From contig CM076956.1 in assembly GCA_039566865.1 (NCBI GenBank), forward strand, positions 114,501-178,500: 64,000 nucleotides of DNA, written 5' to 3'. This DNA comes from Aurelia coerulea. Taxonomy: Eukaryota > Cnidaria > Scyphozoa > Semaeostomeae > Ulmaridae. This document shows positions 11,150 through 22,859 of the stretch, piece after piece (position 1 is the stretch's first letter; each line of letters starts with the position of its first letter). The notes under the pieces were generated by a model. That model saw nothing but the letters and a program-made list of their open reading frames with translations, was not told the DNA's origin and did no database searches. The position numbers and the translations under genes were made by a program.

Positions 11150-12040
11150 AAAGTCCTGCACCACATTTTTCAGGGACATGGAACATATGCTGGATGATTC
11201 AGCATAAATCATCGATTGTGGGAAAAGAACATTGATTGCGGGAGATTGGGCCTTTACATTTTCCAAAAGTGCCAACATCGGTGGTGGCACACATTACAGC
11301 AGACGCCTGATCTAAATAAGGAAGTTCGCACTTAGGTTACAAGGCGCAAACAGCGGATGAACACTCTCAGTCGTGATGTAGGGACGGCGGGGACGGTAAC
11401 TGCAAAAGGCGATTATTGATAAAAGGCAGGCAATATTTCAAGTCAGTAGACAGCCGGATATATTTAGCACCAACCTTTTAAAAAAATGGGAGCCATATCC
11501 TACCATGCAAAGACTGCCATTTAATTTAGGGGTACAAGAACTGTTAAATGGGGTGACACATTAATCATCACGCGACAACCAATTCTAACTGATCTTAAAC
11601 CCCGCTGACAGCGGTACGGACATTTTACTATCAGTCATGGAAATTGTACATTGATTTATTTCCCTGCAAGAGCCAAAAACAAATTTCCTTGGTCTTTAAA
11701 TCAAACTTTGTACGTCATGTTGAGTGCATGCTATAACTACCTCCTTACAGCAATCACCTAATAATTGCACAAAACTTAATAGCCGGCATGAAGCAGACAA
11801 AATGCCACATAAATGTCACTGGTGCTATGAAACAACGGCAGCATTAATTTTGTCGCTAAAATACGAGCTGAAATGTAACTCTGTATTATCTCAGTTTAAG
11901 AAGCATGAATGTGACCAAGAAAAAGATTATTTTTGGAAACTCTTTCAAGAGATTTCTTTCGGCTACTGAGTTTGAGACAAAATTTTGCCCAATCTCAGCT
12001 CTTGAACGATCAAGCATGTCTATGAGTAAGGTCTTTAGAA
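11150..12040. other. No gene seen
   Basis: Two overlapping plus-strand ORFs (11,724-11,969 and 11,905-12,129) have no recognisable family, and the second overlaps F1-type repeat. Not called as genes. Confidence 0.4.
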
Positions 12041-12400
12041 CAGCTGATGGCTATTGCAACTATCTCTCGATTGAATGGCTTCAAAGGAACTTTAGCTACT
12101 TTGTAATGATTCAACCGAATGCTTTTTAGTATCTTGAATATTTTTAGAATTACAGCATTTTCTTTTCAAAAAGAATTGAAGGAAGGTTTTGCAAAATCTA
12201 AAATCACCGTAGTTTCCAAATAAATGCTGAAAATTGGTAGGATTTTCAAGAAAACCATAACTTACGAAGGCCTATAATTTGACGTGAGCAAATCTTTGGT
12301 TTTTCTGGTTTACGATTTTGCAATAGTATGATTTCACACCTTCAGAATTAGTATAAACCTAAAATACGCTGTGATTCTGAATATATTCAAGGTATCAAAA
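12040..12400. repeat. Diverged F1-type repeat
   Basis: Shares ctcgattgaatggcttcaaa, ggaactttagctacttt and accataacttacgaaggcct with other F1 copies. Both ends are eroded. Confidence 0.5.
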
Positions 12401-12419
12401 AGGCACAAGGTAGAATCAT

Positions 12420-12975
12420 AGACTTATGACGATGAGTCCCTTGTATCCCTACGGTACCTTGCTCACAGGGACTCATAATGAAACAGTTAAAAACCTGACC
12501 CTATCTTCTGCATTCGATTGATCGAATCTGGATCGAACGACTGCTTCGGCTCTGTTCAACGTTCACTCCTCAGGAAGGAAATGCGATAGAAACCACGGTA
12601 AGCAGACACTTAATCAACAAAACTTGGTATTCATCTGAAGAAGGAAGTTCACTTTACCTGGTGAGTGCAAAATAAGTCTTTTAATGCTGCAATGTCCACG
12701 TTTATAAGACCAAAACATAACAGAGAAATCTTCAAGTACCTGCTGCAGCAACTTCCTTCAAATTTAGTCAACTGCGTCAATCGAATTGAAGGTTCGAAAC
12801 TGATTGTTCTTTGCCAAATCTCGCAATCTGATTGGTATGCTAGGAATCCCAGCATATTAGGCCTAAATAGGGTCAACTTTTTCAGAGTAATATTATGAGT
12901 CTCTGTTGACTGAAGCGCCATCAAGAAGTCAAAGAGCACAGGGAAACAAGAGACTCATCGTCATAAGTCTTGTAG
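12420..12975. repeat. Fold-back element with ends in AGACTTATGACGATGAGTC
   Basis: The left end gacttatgacgatgagtccc pairs with the right end gagactcatcgtcataagtc. The interior is about 500 bp with further arm pairing (gaccctatcttctgcattcg region with gccaaatctcgcaatctg is weak). A related, larger element with the same type of end spans 29,093-31,049. Confidence 0.7.
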
Positions 12976-12999
12976 AATCATAGCAAAGCAGAGAGCCAT

Positions 13000-13250
13000 T
13001 GTTACCCAGGGTCCTTTGCAGGCACGCTCCAATTTCAAACTGTCTGAAAATTAATTTTGGAGTAAGAAGAAATTATGGATCGGCACTGTAGTAGCTCAAA
13101 AAATAAAAAAATACGACTTTAGTTGTCTTTTCCGTGAGTTCAACTACTGCAGTGCCAATCCATATTTTCTGCTAAGGCCAAATTTGATTTTAGACAGACT
13201 GAAATTGAAGCGTGCCCGCAAAGGACTCTGGGTGAGAGTGGCAATTTGAA
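13000..13250. repeat. Inverted repeat, about 90-bp arms
   Basis: The left arm cagggtcctttgcaggcacg pairs with cgtgcccgcaaaggactctg; ggatcggcactgtagtag pairs with ctactgcagtgccaatcc. A partial relative starts near 24,283 (gtcacgcagggttctctgcg). Confidence 0.75.
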
Positions 13251-13689
13251 AGATTTGACGCCGATGTTAAGCGATCCAAGTCACTACTTGACTTACCCGT
13301 TGAGAAGGCAATCAGTTTATGATCATTACAGAAAGAAAAATTTACTTCTAGAACAAAAAGTGATTCTTTAAAACCTGTGTTAAAGTTGATTGTCTGAAAC
13401 TTTACCAGTTATTTCAGGAAAGAGTCAGTTGAAAGTCTCATAACTGTTTGATATCGTAAGATATTCTGAGTTTAATCTGGGTTTCACCTTCTCGCAACCA
13501 GGGAAACCAATGTTTCAAGAGTACTTCAACTTAGATGACGTCAGCTGTGGTGCTTAGGCTGCTTTTGGAAGTGTGTGCCATCACTTGAGACCAAGAACAG
13601 GAATGTGTGCCATCTATCACTTGAGACGCAGACTGGCACAGATGGTGCACTGAACACACTGATGATATCAAGCGTATCATTTGACACCA
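13251..13689. other. 3' flank of the gremlin gene
   Basis: Lies downstream of the minus-strand stop codon and so probably holds the 3' UTR. A possible minus-strand ATTAAA polyadenylation hexamer occurs near 13,471-13,476. A short direct repeat of tgtgccatc-acttgagac lies at about 13,575-13,630. Confidence 0.35.
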
Positions 13690-14154
13690 TTAGACAGGGA
13701 AATCCGTCCGCATTCTTCGTAAGTAAAACTGGGCGTAATCACAACTACGGCAACCGCATCTCTTCACCACGTGCACTCTCTTCTTCTTAGTGACTCCTCC
13801 CAAACACTTTAATTTGACCTCAATCGTTTCAATTTTTGATGGGGTGCATTGAGTGCACGATGAAAATGAGGAGAATCTGTTCTTGGGGATGAAAAAAGTC
13901 GTGCATTGTCCAAAACAAAGCTTCGTTTTCACTTCAGTTGAGTTGCAGCCATGGTGATGAACTTTTCTCATCATTGATCTCCCAACACACCAGTCTCGTT
14001 TCAAGTCCTTTCCTTTCAATGGAAGAGCAACAGCGTCACCGCTTGATGATAGGGAGGCTAGTCCAAAAGGGATCACACCAGCATCACAGAATGGCAGTGA
14101 ATGGAACGTAACCACAATGAGAAAGTTGAAGATAGCAAAATTAATGAGATCCAT
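13690..14154 (-). CDS. GREM1-like: Gremlin-like secreted BMP antagonist (DAN family, CTCK cystine knot)
   Basis: Encodes 154 aa in one coding exon. Residues 1-25 form a signal peptide (MDLINFAIFNFLIVVTFHSL, cleavage near CDA/GV). Residues 52-140 form the C-terminal cystine-knot domain: the nine domain cysteines are C56, C70, C80, C84, C100, C103, C117, C133 and C135, with an extra C138. LKRDWC, GCNS, CFGQC, FFIP and KKKRV match the characteristic spacing and wording of vertebrate gremlins more closely than cerberus or sclerostin. Members of this family are extracellular and bind BMP ligands to block receptor engagement. The start is chosen because the signal peptide begins there and a splice acceptor (aatttgcag) lies 15 bases upstream, at the 14,169/14,170 boundary, implying a 5' UTR intron. 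It is shorter than human gremlin-1 (184 aa), mainly in the linker before the domain. Exact orthology (gremlin 1/2) cannot be set from sequence alone. Confidence 0.9.
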   Translation of the reverse strand: MDLINFAIFNFLIVVTFHSLPFCDAGVIPFGLASLSSSGDAVALPLKGKDLKRDWCVGRSMMRKVHHHGCNSTEVKTKLCFGQCTTFFIPKNRFSSFSSCTQCTPSKIETIEVKLKCLGGVTKKKRVHVVKRCGCRSCDYAQFYLRRMRTDFPV

Positions 14155-14175
14155 GACTTTTCAGTGAGCCTGCAA
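14155..14175 (-). promoter_or_regulatory. 5' UTR splice acceptor of the gremlin gene
   Basis: On the minus strand the sequence reads cttaatttgcag then gctcactgaaaagtc before the ATG. This pyrimidine-rich AG acceptor implies an upstream non-coding exon that I could not locate. Confidence 0.55.
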
Positions 14176-14284
14176 ATTAAGTAAAAGAAAAAATTGTTAG
14201 TACCGATATCAAAAGGTGCGAAGCGCTCATTCAAGAAAGAAAATACGTTATGAATTCGGTTCTTCGGTTAAAAGGTATACAGTA

Positions 14285-14858
14285 CCGGATGCGACAGAAA
14301 AAAGTTCCCACTTTCGAAAATTCGTAGCACCACAATTACTTCATGGATTTGAATGATTCCCATTCTAGTTAAAAGCCAAAAGATCAAAGTATTTTTGTGA
14401 TTTTTCTCGTTTTCTTACAAGCATTGCAAATATAGGTAAATGCAACTTTACAAAAATTTCATGTTTGCAAATCACTGAAAAAGGGCCTAAAACACTTGAT
14501 CAGGGCGATTCACCTCTCTCAAGAGCTATAAGACATCTCAAACAGATACTAAAGATTTTCATTCCCATGGCAATAAATGATAAATGTGCAGAAGATATCT
14601 CTCGCCCATGAGAAATTGCATTTTCTCTGTTTTTATGATTTGATCAAGTATTTTAGGCCTTTTTCAGTCATTTTGCAACCACAAAGTTTTTCTAAATTAG
14701 AATTTACCAATTTTTGCAGTGCTGGTAACAAGGCGAGAAAAATTACAAAAATGCTTCCATCTTTTGGCTGCCAAGTAAATATTGATTCATTCCAATCCAT
14801 CCAGTACTCTTTATGCTATGAATTTTCAGAAGTGGGAACTTTCTTCTGGTTCACCCGG
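14285..14858. mobile_element. TA-flanked fold-back MITE (copy F)
   Basis: Ends are CCGGATGCGACAGAAAAAAG and the inverted CTTTCTTCTGGTTCACCCGG, with TA on both sides. Arms pair (agttcccactttcgaaaatt with gaagtgggaact, and tttgcaaccacaaag-type interior). It sits about 115 bp beyond the gremlin 5' UTR acceptor and so probably lies in its first intron. Related to the element at 21,191-21,797. Confidence 0.75.
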
Positions 14859-14865
14859 TATAATT

Positions 14866-15540
14866 TTGCAAGTTACAGTTTCATCACCTCATTCCCATAG
14901 GATAAGAATACAAGTTCTCTCTGAAACAAGTTTGGTCCTTGGCACAAATGTATAAAAAATGTCCAGGATCAGCAATATCATTAAATTCTAATCATATACC
15001 TGCGAAGTAACTTCCTGCAGAGTAACAGATTTTTTCAAGCTTTTGATGCAAGAGTTCTGACTTTTCGATAACTTATCTTGCACTGGGCTCTGTGGTAATC
15101 TGGCTCTTTCCTCACCAACACTGACAGCACTGCCCCCACAGAATGAGAATTTATTCTGTGACAGCAAATTAACGTCAAAGATTTCATCCAATGTTGTTAT
15201 TGTAAATATTTATGTGAAAACATTACATAGCGTCTTGGGTGTTTATTCGATAAATCGAAAACGGAAAGCACAGTGCAATACTGGCAGCGTTGGCAGAGGG
15301 AAAAGCAATGTGGCAACAAAAATCGAACCAAAACAAACAATGAAAAAGTAAACATCATGTCATTCCTTCAAACAACAAATGATTCATTGGTTTGTGAGCA
15401 CGAAATCTGGTGTGCATAGGTGTGACAGTCATAAAATGTAACGGGCTAAAGTCTGTCTGACCATTAACTATGGTCTGACATCATAAGATTTCAAACGAAA
15501 ATGTCCGCAAATGAGAAAAAATAAAATGATTTGCATCAAT
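14866..15540. other. No gene seen
   Basis: No supported exon or repeat boundary. A minus-strand ORF at 14,988-15,191 has no family resemblance. Confidence 0.4.
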
Positions 15541-15567
15541 GAGTAGCGCTACCTGGGCAGCGCTACC

Positions 15568-15656
15568 CTGCGTGCAGACTTTACCTTCCCACTGCGAAGG
15601 AGAGCCATTTACGTTAATAGCTCTCCTTCGCAGTGGAAATTGAAGTCTGCACGCAG
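15568..15656. repeat. Compact hairpin with GC-rich arms
   Basis: Arms ctgcgtgcagactttacctt and aattgaagtctgcacgcag, plus cactgcgaaggagagc with gctctccttcgcagtg, enclose a loop of about 13 bases. Related words (ctgcgtgtagact, ctacacgcaggct) recur near 17,562, 40,607 and 58,312. Confidence 0.85.
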
Positions 15657-15742
15657 GCTGGGCAGCGCAGGCACTGGCAACAGGGAATCCTGTACTAAGA
15701 TTTCTTCGCTTCTTTCTAAAGCCTTTCCCTTTTTCCTCTGCG

Positions 15743-15859
15743 ATGGCGCGGCGAGGAGGAACGGGAAGTGTGGGGGAGCCTTCCTTCTTTCCCATCTGCT
15801 CCGCATTTTCCTTTCCACACTTGCTCCTCCGCACTTCCCGATTCTCCTCGCCGCGCCAT
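15743..15859. repeat. Second GC-rich hairpin
   Basis: Arms atggcgcggcgaggaggaac and cacttcccgattctcctcgc/cgcgccat pair across about 60 bases. Together with the adjacent hairpin it forms one GC-rich island in otherwise AT-rich DNA. The ORFs across it follow from its skewed composition and are not genes. Confidence 0.8.
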
Positions 15860-15869
15860 AACAGAGCAG

Positions 15870-18480
15870 TAGAAAATAAACTTTTGGAATGAAATGAAGA
15901 CAATAGACAGCAAGGAAGAAATCATAGCACGAGAAGTTGATTTCTTGTGCGCTAGCTGGTTAGAAAATACGATTTCACTAAGCAAAATACTGAGCTGCTT
16001 CTCCTTTAGTTTTTAGGCTCTCAATTTTTGAATCAAGTAAAGTGCGAAAACAACATTCCTCCCACCAGCCCGCCCCAAGAAAAGATTGCAACGTGGAGGC
16101 GGAATGTTGTTGTCGGCGGTTTATTTGATTCCAGAGTTGTGGGCCTAAAGTATTGATTGACAAGCAGAAACTACTTGGGTGAGTAAATTCATACTTTCTA
16201 ACGAACCAGTGTTTGCGTTACCGATGACCTAAGAAAGGTTCTCAATATTCGGCGGTGCATTTTTGAAGTGACGTCACATAATGCGGACTCATGTCCTGAA
16301 TCGACACCCCTCAGGATATCAATCTGATATGCAAATGCTTCAAAATCCTTTAAAGCCAAAGGCTTTCAAATAATCTACACAGTAGCCTTCATATTTTGCA
16401 AAAAATCTGCGGAATCTCAACGGCAAAAAAGTCTTGAAAGGCGGTGTCTCTCGAAAGACGCGGTTTAGGCTGGTCTTTGTATCCCAAAGGAAGTAGACAT
16501 ATGAATAGAATTAGGTCCTTCTGATTTGAGACTACCGAAAAGGAGCCATACATATCCTTTGAATTTGCCACGAAGCCGAAGAGCTGCAAAGTAGAACTTC
16601 CAAAGTTCGCTCTTCTAACGAGGTGCCTTGTTACGTTCTCAATTAAGGTAGTAACCTTGAATAAATATTAAGGTGGCAATATCGAATAAAAAATTTCATT
16701 CAAAATAAAGGTGTGCGCAATGTTCTACCGCCCCCCCCCCCCATCTCAACCACTCGTGTTTGAGCTTCATTCTTAGCCTCGAATGTTAAGTGGGAAGGTC
16801 TTAAGTATGGACGCAGGAAGCTGTAGGGACACTTTCGCTGGTTGAGACTTCGAGACTAATGGATTGGTCCTCAGATGTGGTTAGGTGTTTGGATGACAAG
16901 GTGACACAAAGATTACCCCTTTGACAAGAGAAAGGAATCCTATATCTTTGGTTAATAAAATAAATATGTACTATCATTTTTCTGACGCAGAACGGCGTCT
17001 GGTACATTTAAACAATGATGATTCAGAAGTTTGTTCACAGAATCTTATCTCTAGTTGGTTAGTTTAAAAGTCTGATCTGAAATGCTGTTGGTGCCAGTCA
17101 TTAGCTTTCGGAAACCTCCTATTTCACTCCGAAGAATGACTCAGTAGAATGATTTCATCGACCTTGAAGGTGATAAGCGTCGAGCAGGGCTCATTCCCCG
17201 CCACAAAACTTATCAAGGGCTAACCTTCATTTAGTAAGCTTCAAAGCCTGACCACTTTGAAAAAGTTTCTTGAAAAGAGACCTGAAGTTTGACCATTACT
17301 AACAGACAAGGGCCTTCCCTGCAGCTATCGTTTCAGCTCTATATTGCCGAAGCAATGTTTCTTTGAGAAGACCAAATAGAATCTCGTATCTCCCATTAGT
17401 TTAATTTCCTCAGAAACTCAGTGGACTTTAAGGATTATAGGAAAAGCACAGCCGCGCTAGAGACATAGAACGGAATGTGAGACTCCCCCAAGCTTCAGGA
17501 CGATGCCGAGGGGTGACCAAGCTGTACCCCTGAAACAGTGACTCCAGAATTCACACCTCTGCGTGTAGACTTTGTGGTAATTTTTTATCGCCAACTGTGT
17601 ATGGTTTTAAAGAGTGCAATTTAATGCAGAATACATAATTTGAAACTCCTTTTCTGCACGCTAAAATAGTGAAGTAAGTGCTGTCACGCAAAGAGCCGGA
17701 ATAGAGCTTTTAGCTATCTAGGAATGGGGTTTTAAATAAGCACATTTGTTCAGCTTGTCCTGATACCTTCTAGACTGTTCGAAAAACACCCCTAACGTAT
17801 TTTTCCCCAAGTTTCATTATACCTATGTGTTTCCTTTTACGAGCACTTGCAGTGCAGAAGCAGTAAGATTTTAAAACTCATACTTAAACTTGTAACATGT
17901 ACTTTCACAATTTTGACAAATTGGAGCCTAGTAGCACGGTAAAAACTCCCTTATAAGAAGTTCCACCTGAGAATAGTTTCTCAATAAAGGGGGGCGGTTC
18001 AAAATATATAAACTGCCAAACTTGGGAAGCTTGTTCCCTGCAAGGTCTTTAGTTTTCGACGAAGTTTTATCAGTTCTGCAAAGGAAAAGTGCAAATCTCA
18101 AACTAACCCTTTTTAGCTACGATAGTTGTTCCTGTAGATGGATGTCACAAAGCTCTATAAAAATTGCAGGCTTTAATGTACTAATGATCGAAAAAAGACA
18201 GACCATTTTTCGAAGCTCTCCAGACCACGAAAACCCGTCCAGATTTGATAATCTGGGAAGCACAACAGAAAGTTTTCGATCTGTTTTTCGTTTCTAACTC
18301 ATGTCTTTATTTAGATTTGATAAAAAACAGAATCTGACATTGTTCAGATGGAATGATCAATTCTGAAGAAAACCATCCCTGTTCAAAATCTTTTGCTGAC
18401 GCCCTACCACAACAACCTGTGGCAAAAGCAACGGTGGCTTCACAGAAACAAAGTTAGATTCTAAAACAACTGCGGGATTT
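15870..18480. other. No gene seen; short inverted repeat and a C tract
   Basis: About 16,025-16,135 is a short fold-back (caacattcctccc with ggcggaatgttgttg). A run of 12 C lies at 16,731-16,742. A plus-strand ORF at 18,022-18,297 starts at TTG and is not supported. Confidence 0.4.
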
Positions 18481-18482
18481 TC

Positions 18483-18782
18483 ATGATACTTTCTACAGAG
18501 ACGTTATACATATACTTTATATGTTTGGCTCTCCATAAATCCTCTTCTTTAATCAACAACTGCGATGGATCAATAGTAAGAAAGCTCAAGCGGAAATATG
18601 GCTTTCTTGAAGCATTCGGACCACCTCCAAAGCCTTCTCATTTATTTATACAGCAACCTACTTTGAAAGTTGTCACCGACTTTCATAATGGTGGAACTAG
18701 ACCTTTCACAGACCCGCCACTGATAAGAACTTGTAATAGTCAAATGATTAAAGCGAATAAAAAGTCGATAGTTGAATGCTAA
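18483..18782 (+). CDS. Weak ORF, unrecognised (99 codons)
   Basis: The ATG is followed by a moderately hydrophobic N-terminus (LYIYFICLALH), then a basic and proline-rich middle (RKLKRKYGFLEAFGPPPKP) and a stop at 18,780-18,782. A small secreted or precursor peptide would look like this, but so would a chance ORF. I see no homology, no clear Kozak context and no supporting splice sites. Reported only so that it can be tested. Confidence 0.15.
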   Translation: MILSTETLYIYFICLALHKSSSLINNCDGSIVRKLKRKYGFLEAFGPPPKPSHLFIQQPTLKVVTDFHNGGTRPFTDPPLIRTCNSQMIKANKKSIVEC

Positions 18783-19985
18783 GCAAATCAAACGCGGGGA
18801 AAAAGTATATGTTAAACTTTAACGCTTTTCCCGGACGCAAAATTAAATGGACAGACTCTAGTTCACATATAGCAAATGAATGTAAATGCAACTTCAAGTT
18901 AAACGTGATATAAAAGAGCTGAAAGTGTGTATTGAGGCACTTTGTGAAGGCCAACGAAGCAACTCAAATTCAGAGAGAACTTGCATTCATTGATCTTAAA
19001 ATCTCCCCTGACTCAAAAATAAACTTTAAGATCTTAGTGATACGTACAAGAAAATGAGCGCAATGTGAAAAAAAATGAAAACCTTCCAGTTTACGAAAAT
19101 GTAGAAAATGATTTCAGTGCGAACATGAAAAGTAATGAAAGACTCACCTTTTAAAGAACAGAGAACTTCTTTCCCGGTGCTAATGTTCTTCAAACTTCGA
19201 TGAAAACTTAAAAACGTACCAATTTCTTTACGACGAAAGTCTAAAACGAGAGCTGCGATTTTCACTTGTAAGCGTTGAGCGACGAGCGAGCAATTAATGA
19301 TTAGAAGTTCCGCAAGACAAGCAATTTTATAACCTCTTGCGCACCTGTGGAAAGCTGTCTCGCTGGCTGTCTGGCGTCGCGACATGCGACAGTGGCTTTG
19401 CACTTAAAAGATTCAGTTTTTGATTGTGGGCGATAATCTCACTCTGGCAGGCGTAGTGAATCTGACCGCTTTATTGTATTTGCTGTGGAGCACATTTGTC
19501 TGCGAATTTTGTTTGTTTTGTAACGGGGATGAGATTCTTCTCTCTCAACGCTTCGCGTTCTTTAATCTGCACATAATAGAATCATGTTTGTCTTCTCATC
19601 TTCATCCGATTTCCCTCCAATCTGGGAATATTTACCAAAATGCTGCCAACCCATGTAAATACAAATAAGTGATTTTTTCTATTTTTAGCTGAGCTGTCCA
19701 TAGACATCGTTCACATTTGAGTGGCAGTTCTTGATATAAGCTATTGACGAAGCTATTGTTTCAATTAAAAAGCATGGTTTTTTCTATTGTTTTCGAACAA
19801 AAGGTCTTTGTTCTAGCCGACATAAGGGGGGGCGATCGCACCCCTCGCCCCCCAAAGTGTCAGCCACTGTTGTTGCTGTCATATTTGAGGAAGGTTAAGT
19901 AAATTGTGAAAGTAGTCTAGGAAAATCTCAGTTGTTTTGGCAACATTTGCAAAGCAAGGAGTTCGAAAAATATGGATATCTTTGA
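18783..19985. other. No gene seen
   Basis: A minus-strand ORF at 19,026-19,403 (125 codons) has no recognisable domain. A small GC-rich palindromic patch lies near 19,827-19,852 (gggggggcgatcgcacccct). Confidence 0.35.
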
Positions 19986-20065
19986 CTTCATAAATGAAAA
20001 TGGTATCTGGTATCTGTATCTAAATTGGTATCTGGAGGAAGGTATAACCATTTTCTGGATCCCTG

Positions 20066-20325
20066 TACACAGGGAAACAAGGAAATAATTGCTGTTAAAA
20101 TAGAAATTGTCTTTCTTTGTGCTCTGTGCTCTTGATCATTGTTGTATCTTAGTCCCCTGTATTCTAGTTGCGTAGCAATAGACTGCGCAGTGGGCAAGGG
20201 AGAAAGAAATTTCTCCCTTCCTTCCTGCTAAGATACAAAGATTATCAAGAGCACAGGGGACAAGAAAGGCAATATTTGTTTTTAGCAACAATTAATTCCT
20301 GGTTTCCCTGTGCCCTGTATGGCTG
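20066..20325. repeat. Fold-back element ending ACAGGGAAAC
   Basis: The left end acagggaaacaaggaaataa pairs with the right end aattcctggtttccctgt, and cttgatcattgttgtatctt pairs with aagatacaaagattatcaag. The centre is gggagaaagaaatttctccc. Confidence 0.8.
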
Positions 20326-20550
20326 TTTGGTGATGTGAGGGAATGTCATAAGATAGGAATCAGAATGTAGTTGACATAAAAACCTATCACGTTGTACAGA
20401 AAGAACGAAAGGATGCTGGCAAGAATCTTCATCCCGTCTCCAAAAATACGTCAAACCAAAAATCACATGAGTAATTCAGCGAGACTGAGCCCGACTAAAA
20501 TGAAAACCGCCTTCAAAAATGTCGTCACAAAACACAGATACAAAACACTA

Positions 20551-21022
20551 CCGGGTGTTTAGATAAAAGTATGCAGATTTGGTTTGGTCCAGCGTCTTGA
20601 AGTTAGTTTTTATCAAGGCTATCATTGATTTAATTGCTGTGCTTCAAGAATTTGTTCAGGTCAAAACGACAAAGCTCTGGTTTGGGGTGGACGCAAATTT
20701 GAACTTTGAAGATTAATATTTCCGAGGGGTGTAACACTCTGCCAAAAAGGCGTACGAAATTTTTAAAACAATAGGATTTTCAGGGATTTTTTACGAATTT
20801 TTCTTGAAAACAAAAGGATTTTTTGCCAAATGTGTACGAGACCTTTGTAAAGGGATAAGCCCCTCGAATATTTCATCCCAAAGCATCAATACCAACAAAC
20901 GAGGTATCTATATTCAAGTTAACCATCGAAGAACATTTTGAAAGAGATTATCCATTGACTAAAGCTAAATTCACATCGCTGGATCTAACCAAATCTGTCC
21001 CATACTTTTTTGGGACACCCGG
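20551..21022. mobile_element. TA-flanked MITE (copy D)
   Basis: Ends are CCGGGTGTTTAGATAAAAGT and the inverted ACTTTTTTGGGACACCCGG, with TA on both sides. The internal words (tttggtttggtccagcg, aggtatctatattcaagtta) match the element at 9,460-10,069, so they are one subfamily. Confidence 0.8.
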
Positions 21023-21190
21023 TATAAAGAACTATAAAACCTCCGTAACAGGAAAAAGAGACAGTTGCGTCTCAGTTCTCATCAGCCTTGAACCCAGGCC
21101 CCTGGTTACCATTTACTAAACTATCTATTAATGGAGTTAAGCTAAGTGCTGTTCTAAACCTTGACAATGACAGCATTTTTTGACATTATA

Positions 21191-21797
21191 CCGGGTGACC
21201 CAGAAAAAAGTGACCCAACGCAATCCGTTACAGAAAATTAAGTAAATGGCCAATTGAAATGTTTCAAATATTGTTCTGTCGCTAAAAGACTAGACTACGT
21301 CGTGAGTATTTTTCGCAATTTTTTTCGGCACCGTAAGTTTCCTGAATTAAGGATTTCGAGGAAAAGGACATGCCTGAAACCCTCAAAAAAGTTGTCAAAA
21401 CAGGGGATCGATTTGCATCCATTTCGGATCTTCAAACGATGACGAGCGTGTTTCATTTCAGCCTGGGAATAGGCAAGTTTTATAGAGCAAGTTTTACAAT
21501 CTCTAGGTACCTAAAGATATTCTCAGGCTGAAATGAAACACGCTTCTCATGGTTTTGAAGATCTGAAATGGCTTTAAATCGATCCCCTGTTTTTGATGAC
21601 TTTTGAGAATTTCAAGCATGCCCTTTTCCTCGAAATCTTTAATTCAGGAAATTTACCGTGCCCAAGAAAATTGCAAACATTCTCATGATATAGGCTAGCC
21701 CTTCAGCTACAAAACATAGTTTAAAGCATTTCAATAGGCCACTTAAATTTTTTCCTATAACAGATTGCGTTGGGTCACTTTTTTCTGGGTCACCCGG
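21191..21797. mobile_element. TA-flanked fold-back MITE (copy E)
   Basis: Starts CCGGGTGACCCAGAAAAAAG and ends TTTTTTCTGGGTCACCCGG, flanked by TA. The arms are almost the full half-length (gggatcgatttgcatccatt pairs with aaatcgatcccctg). No ORF of note. Confidence 0.85.
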
Positions 21798-21799
21798 TA

Positions 21800-22850
21800 G
21801 TAGGCAATTGGATGCGACAAAATTTGCTATATGGCTTCCAGTTCAGCAAAATAATCGAATGAACAGCAAAATGAGTTTGGCAAGAAGAGTTCAGCAAATA
21901 AAAATGTAGCTGGTCGGATAAAGTTTTAAAGCAGAAAAAATGTACACAATTTCTGTACAAAATAAAGAAAACTCGATAACGCATGTACATGTCGACATTC
22001 CTTTTGAGCCAATCAGTTAACTAAAAGCGTCAATATTTGATATGCAATGTCTCATTAGGGGATTTGAGCCTTGGTTATGACGTAGAGAACCCTAAGAAGT
22101 TTTGCGAAAAGGTCTGTAGAACCACTGACATTTTTGTGTTATTCGTAGCGAGTCAGGGGAATTTTCTTCGAATATCTTTTGAATCAATCACAGTTTCCTT
22201 ATCGGATCAGATAAGTCGTCTTTTGCAAATTGAAAGGAAGTTTGTTTTACATAGGTAGGATTCTGTAAACAGACTTAAGATCAGCGCTAATTGACTACGA
22301 AAAGGGATAAGCACACAATGACCAACCTAGCCGCACATGAATCATTGGTTGGTATGGTATTTGGAAGCGGATGTACGTCACTGAAGCCTAACCAGCTAGG
22401 CCCGGTGCCTTTCTTGTTAAAGCAAATGAACTGAGTTAAAAGTAGCTTAGCTAAGGGGACTGATTCGATCTGCAGATAACCTGTTGTATCTGATGGTCTC
22501 GATCGATGAAGACAATAGGAACATAAGTGGCGCGTGTAATTCTTTTGTGCTATGTTTAGACAAGATTGCCATATCTCCGTTCGTTTACTTTAATGGTTCA
22601 AATCTTTTCTGTCTTCTTGATTAAAGGCCCCAAAGGCTCTTGGGAAATCAACATGCATTGCAGCCCTATTCGCAAAGGTGGTCTAATTTCATTTTGCAGG
22701 GAAAGATTTTGCAGTGCAGCTCAAGTCAGCAACACGTCACTGGAGCCCCAGATACGGCCATAATTCTCATTGCGTGTGTTACAGGGAATTTAAGCATTTA
22801 AAAGTGGCTCAAGCCATTAGCAGTCAAACACTAGACTGATTACAAGTCGT
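21800..22850. other. No gene seen
   Basis: Short unsupported ORFs only. Confidence 0.4.
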
Positions 22851-22859
22851 AGTTATTGC

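Noticed and set aside
15481..15985. Overlapping ORFs on both strands in a GC-rich patch
   Set aside because: They lie across two hairpins; open frames on several strands reflect composition, not coding.
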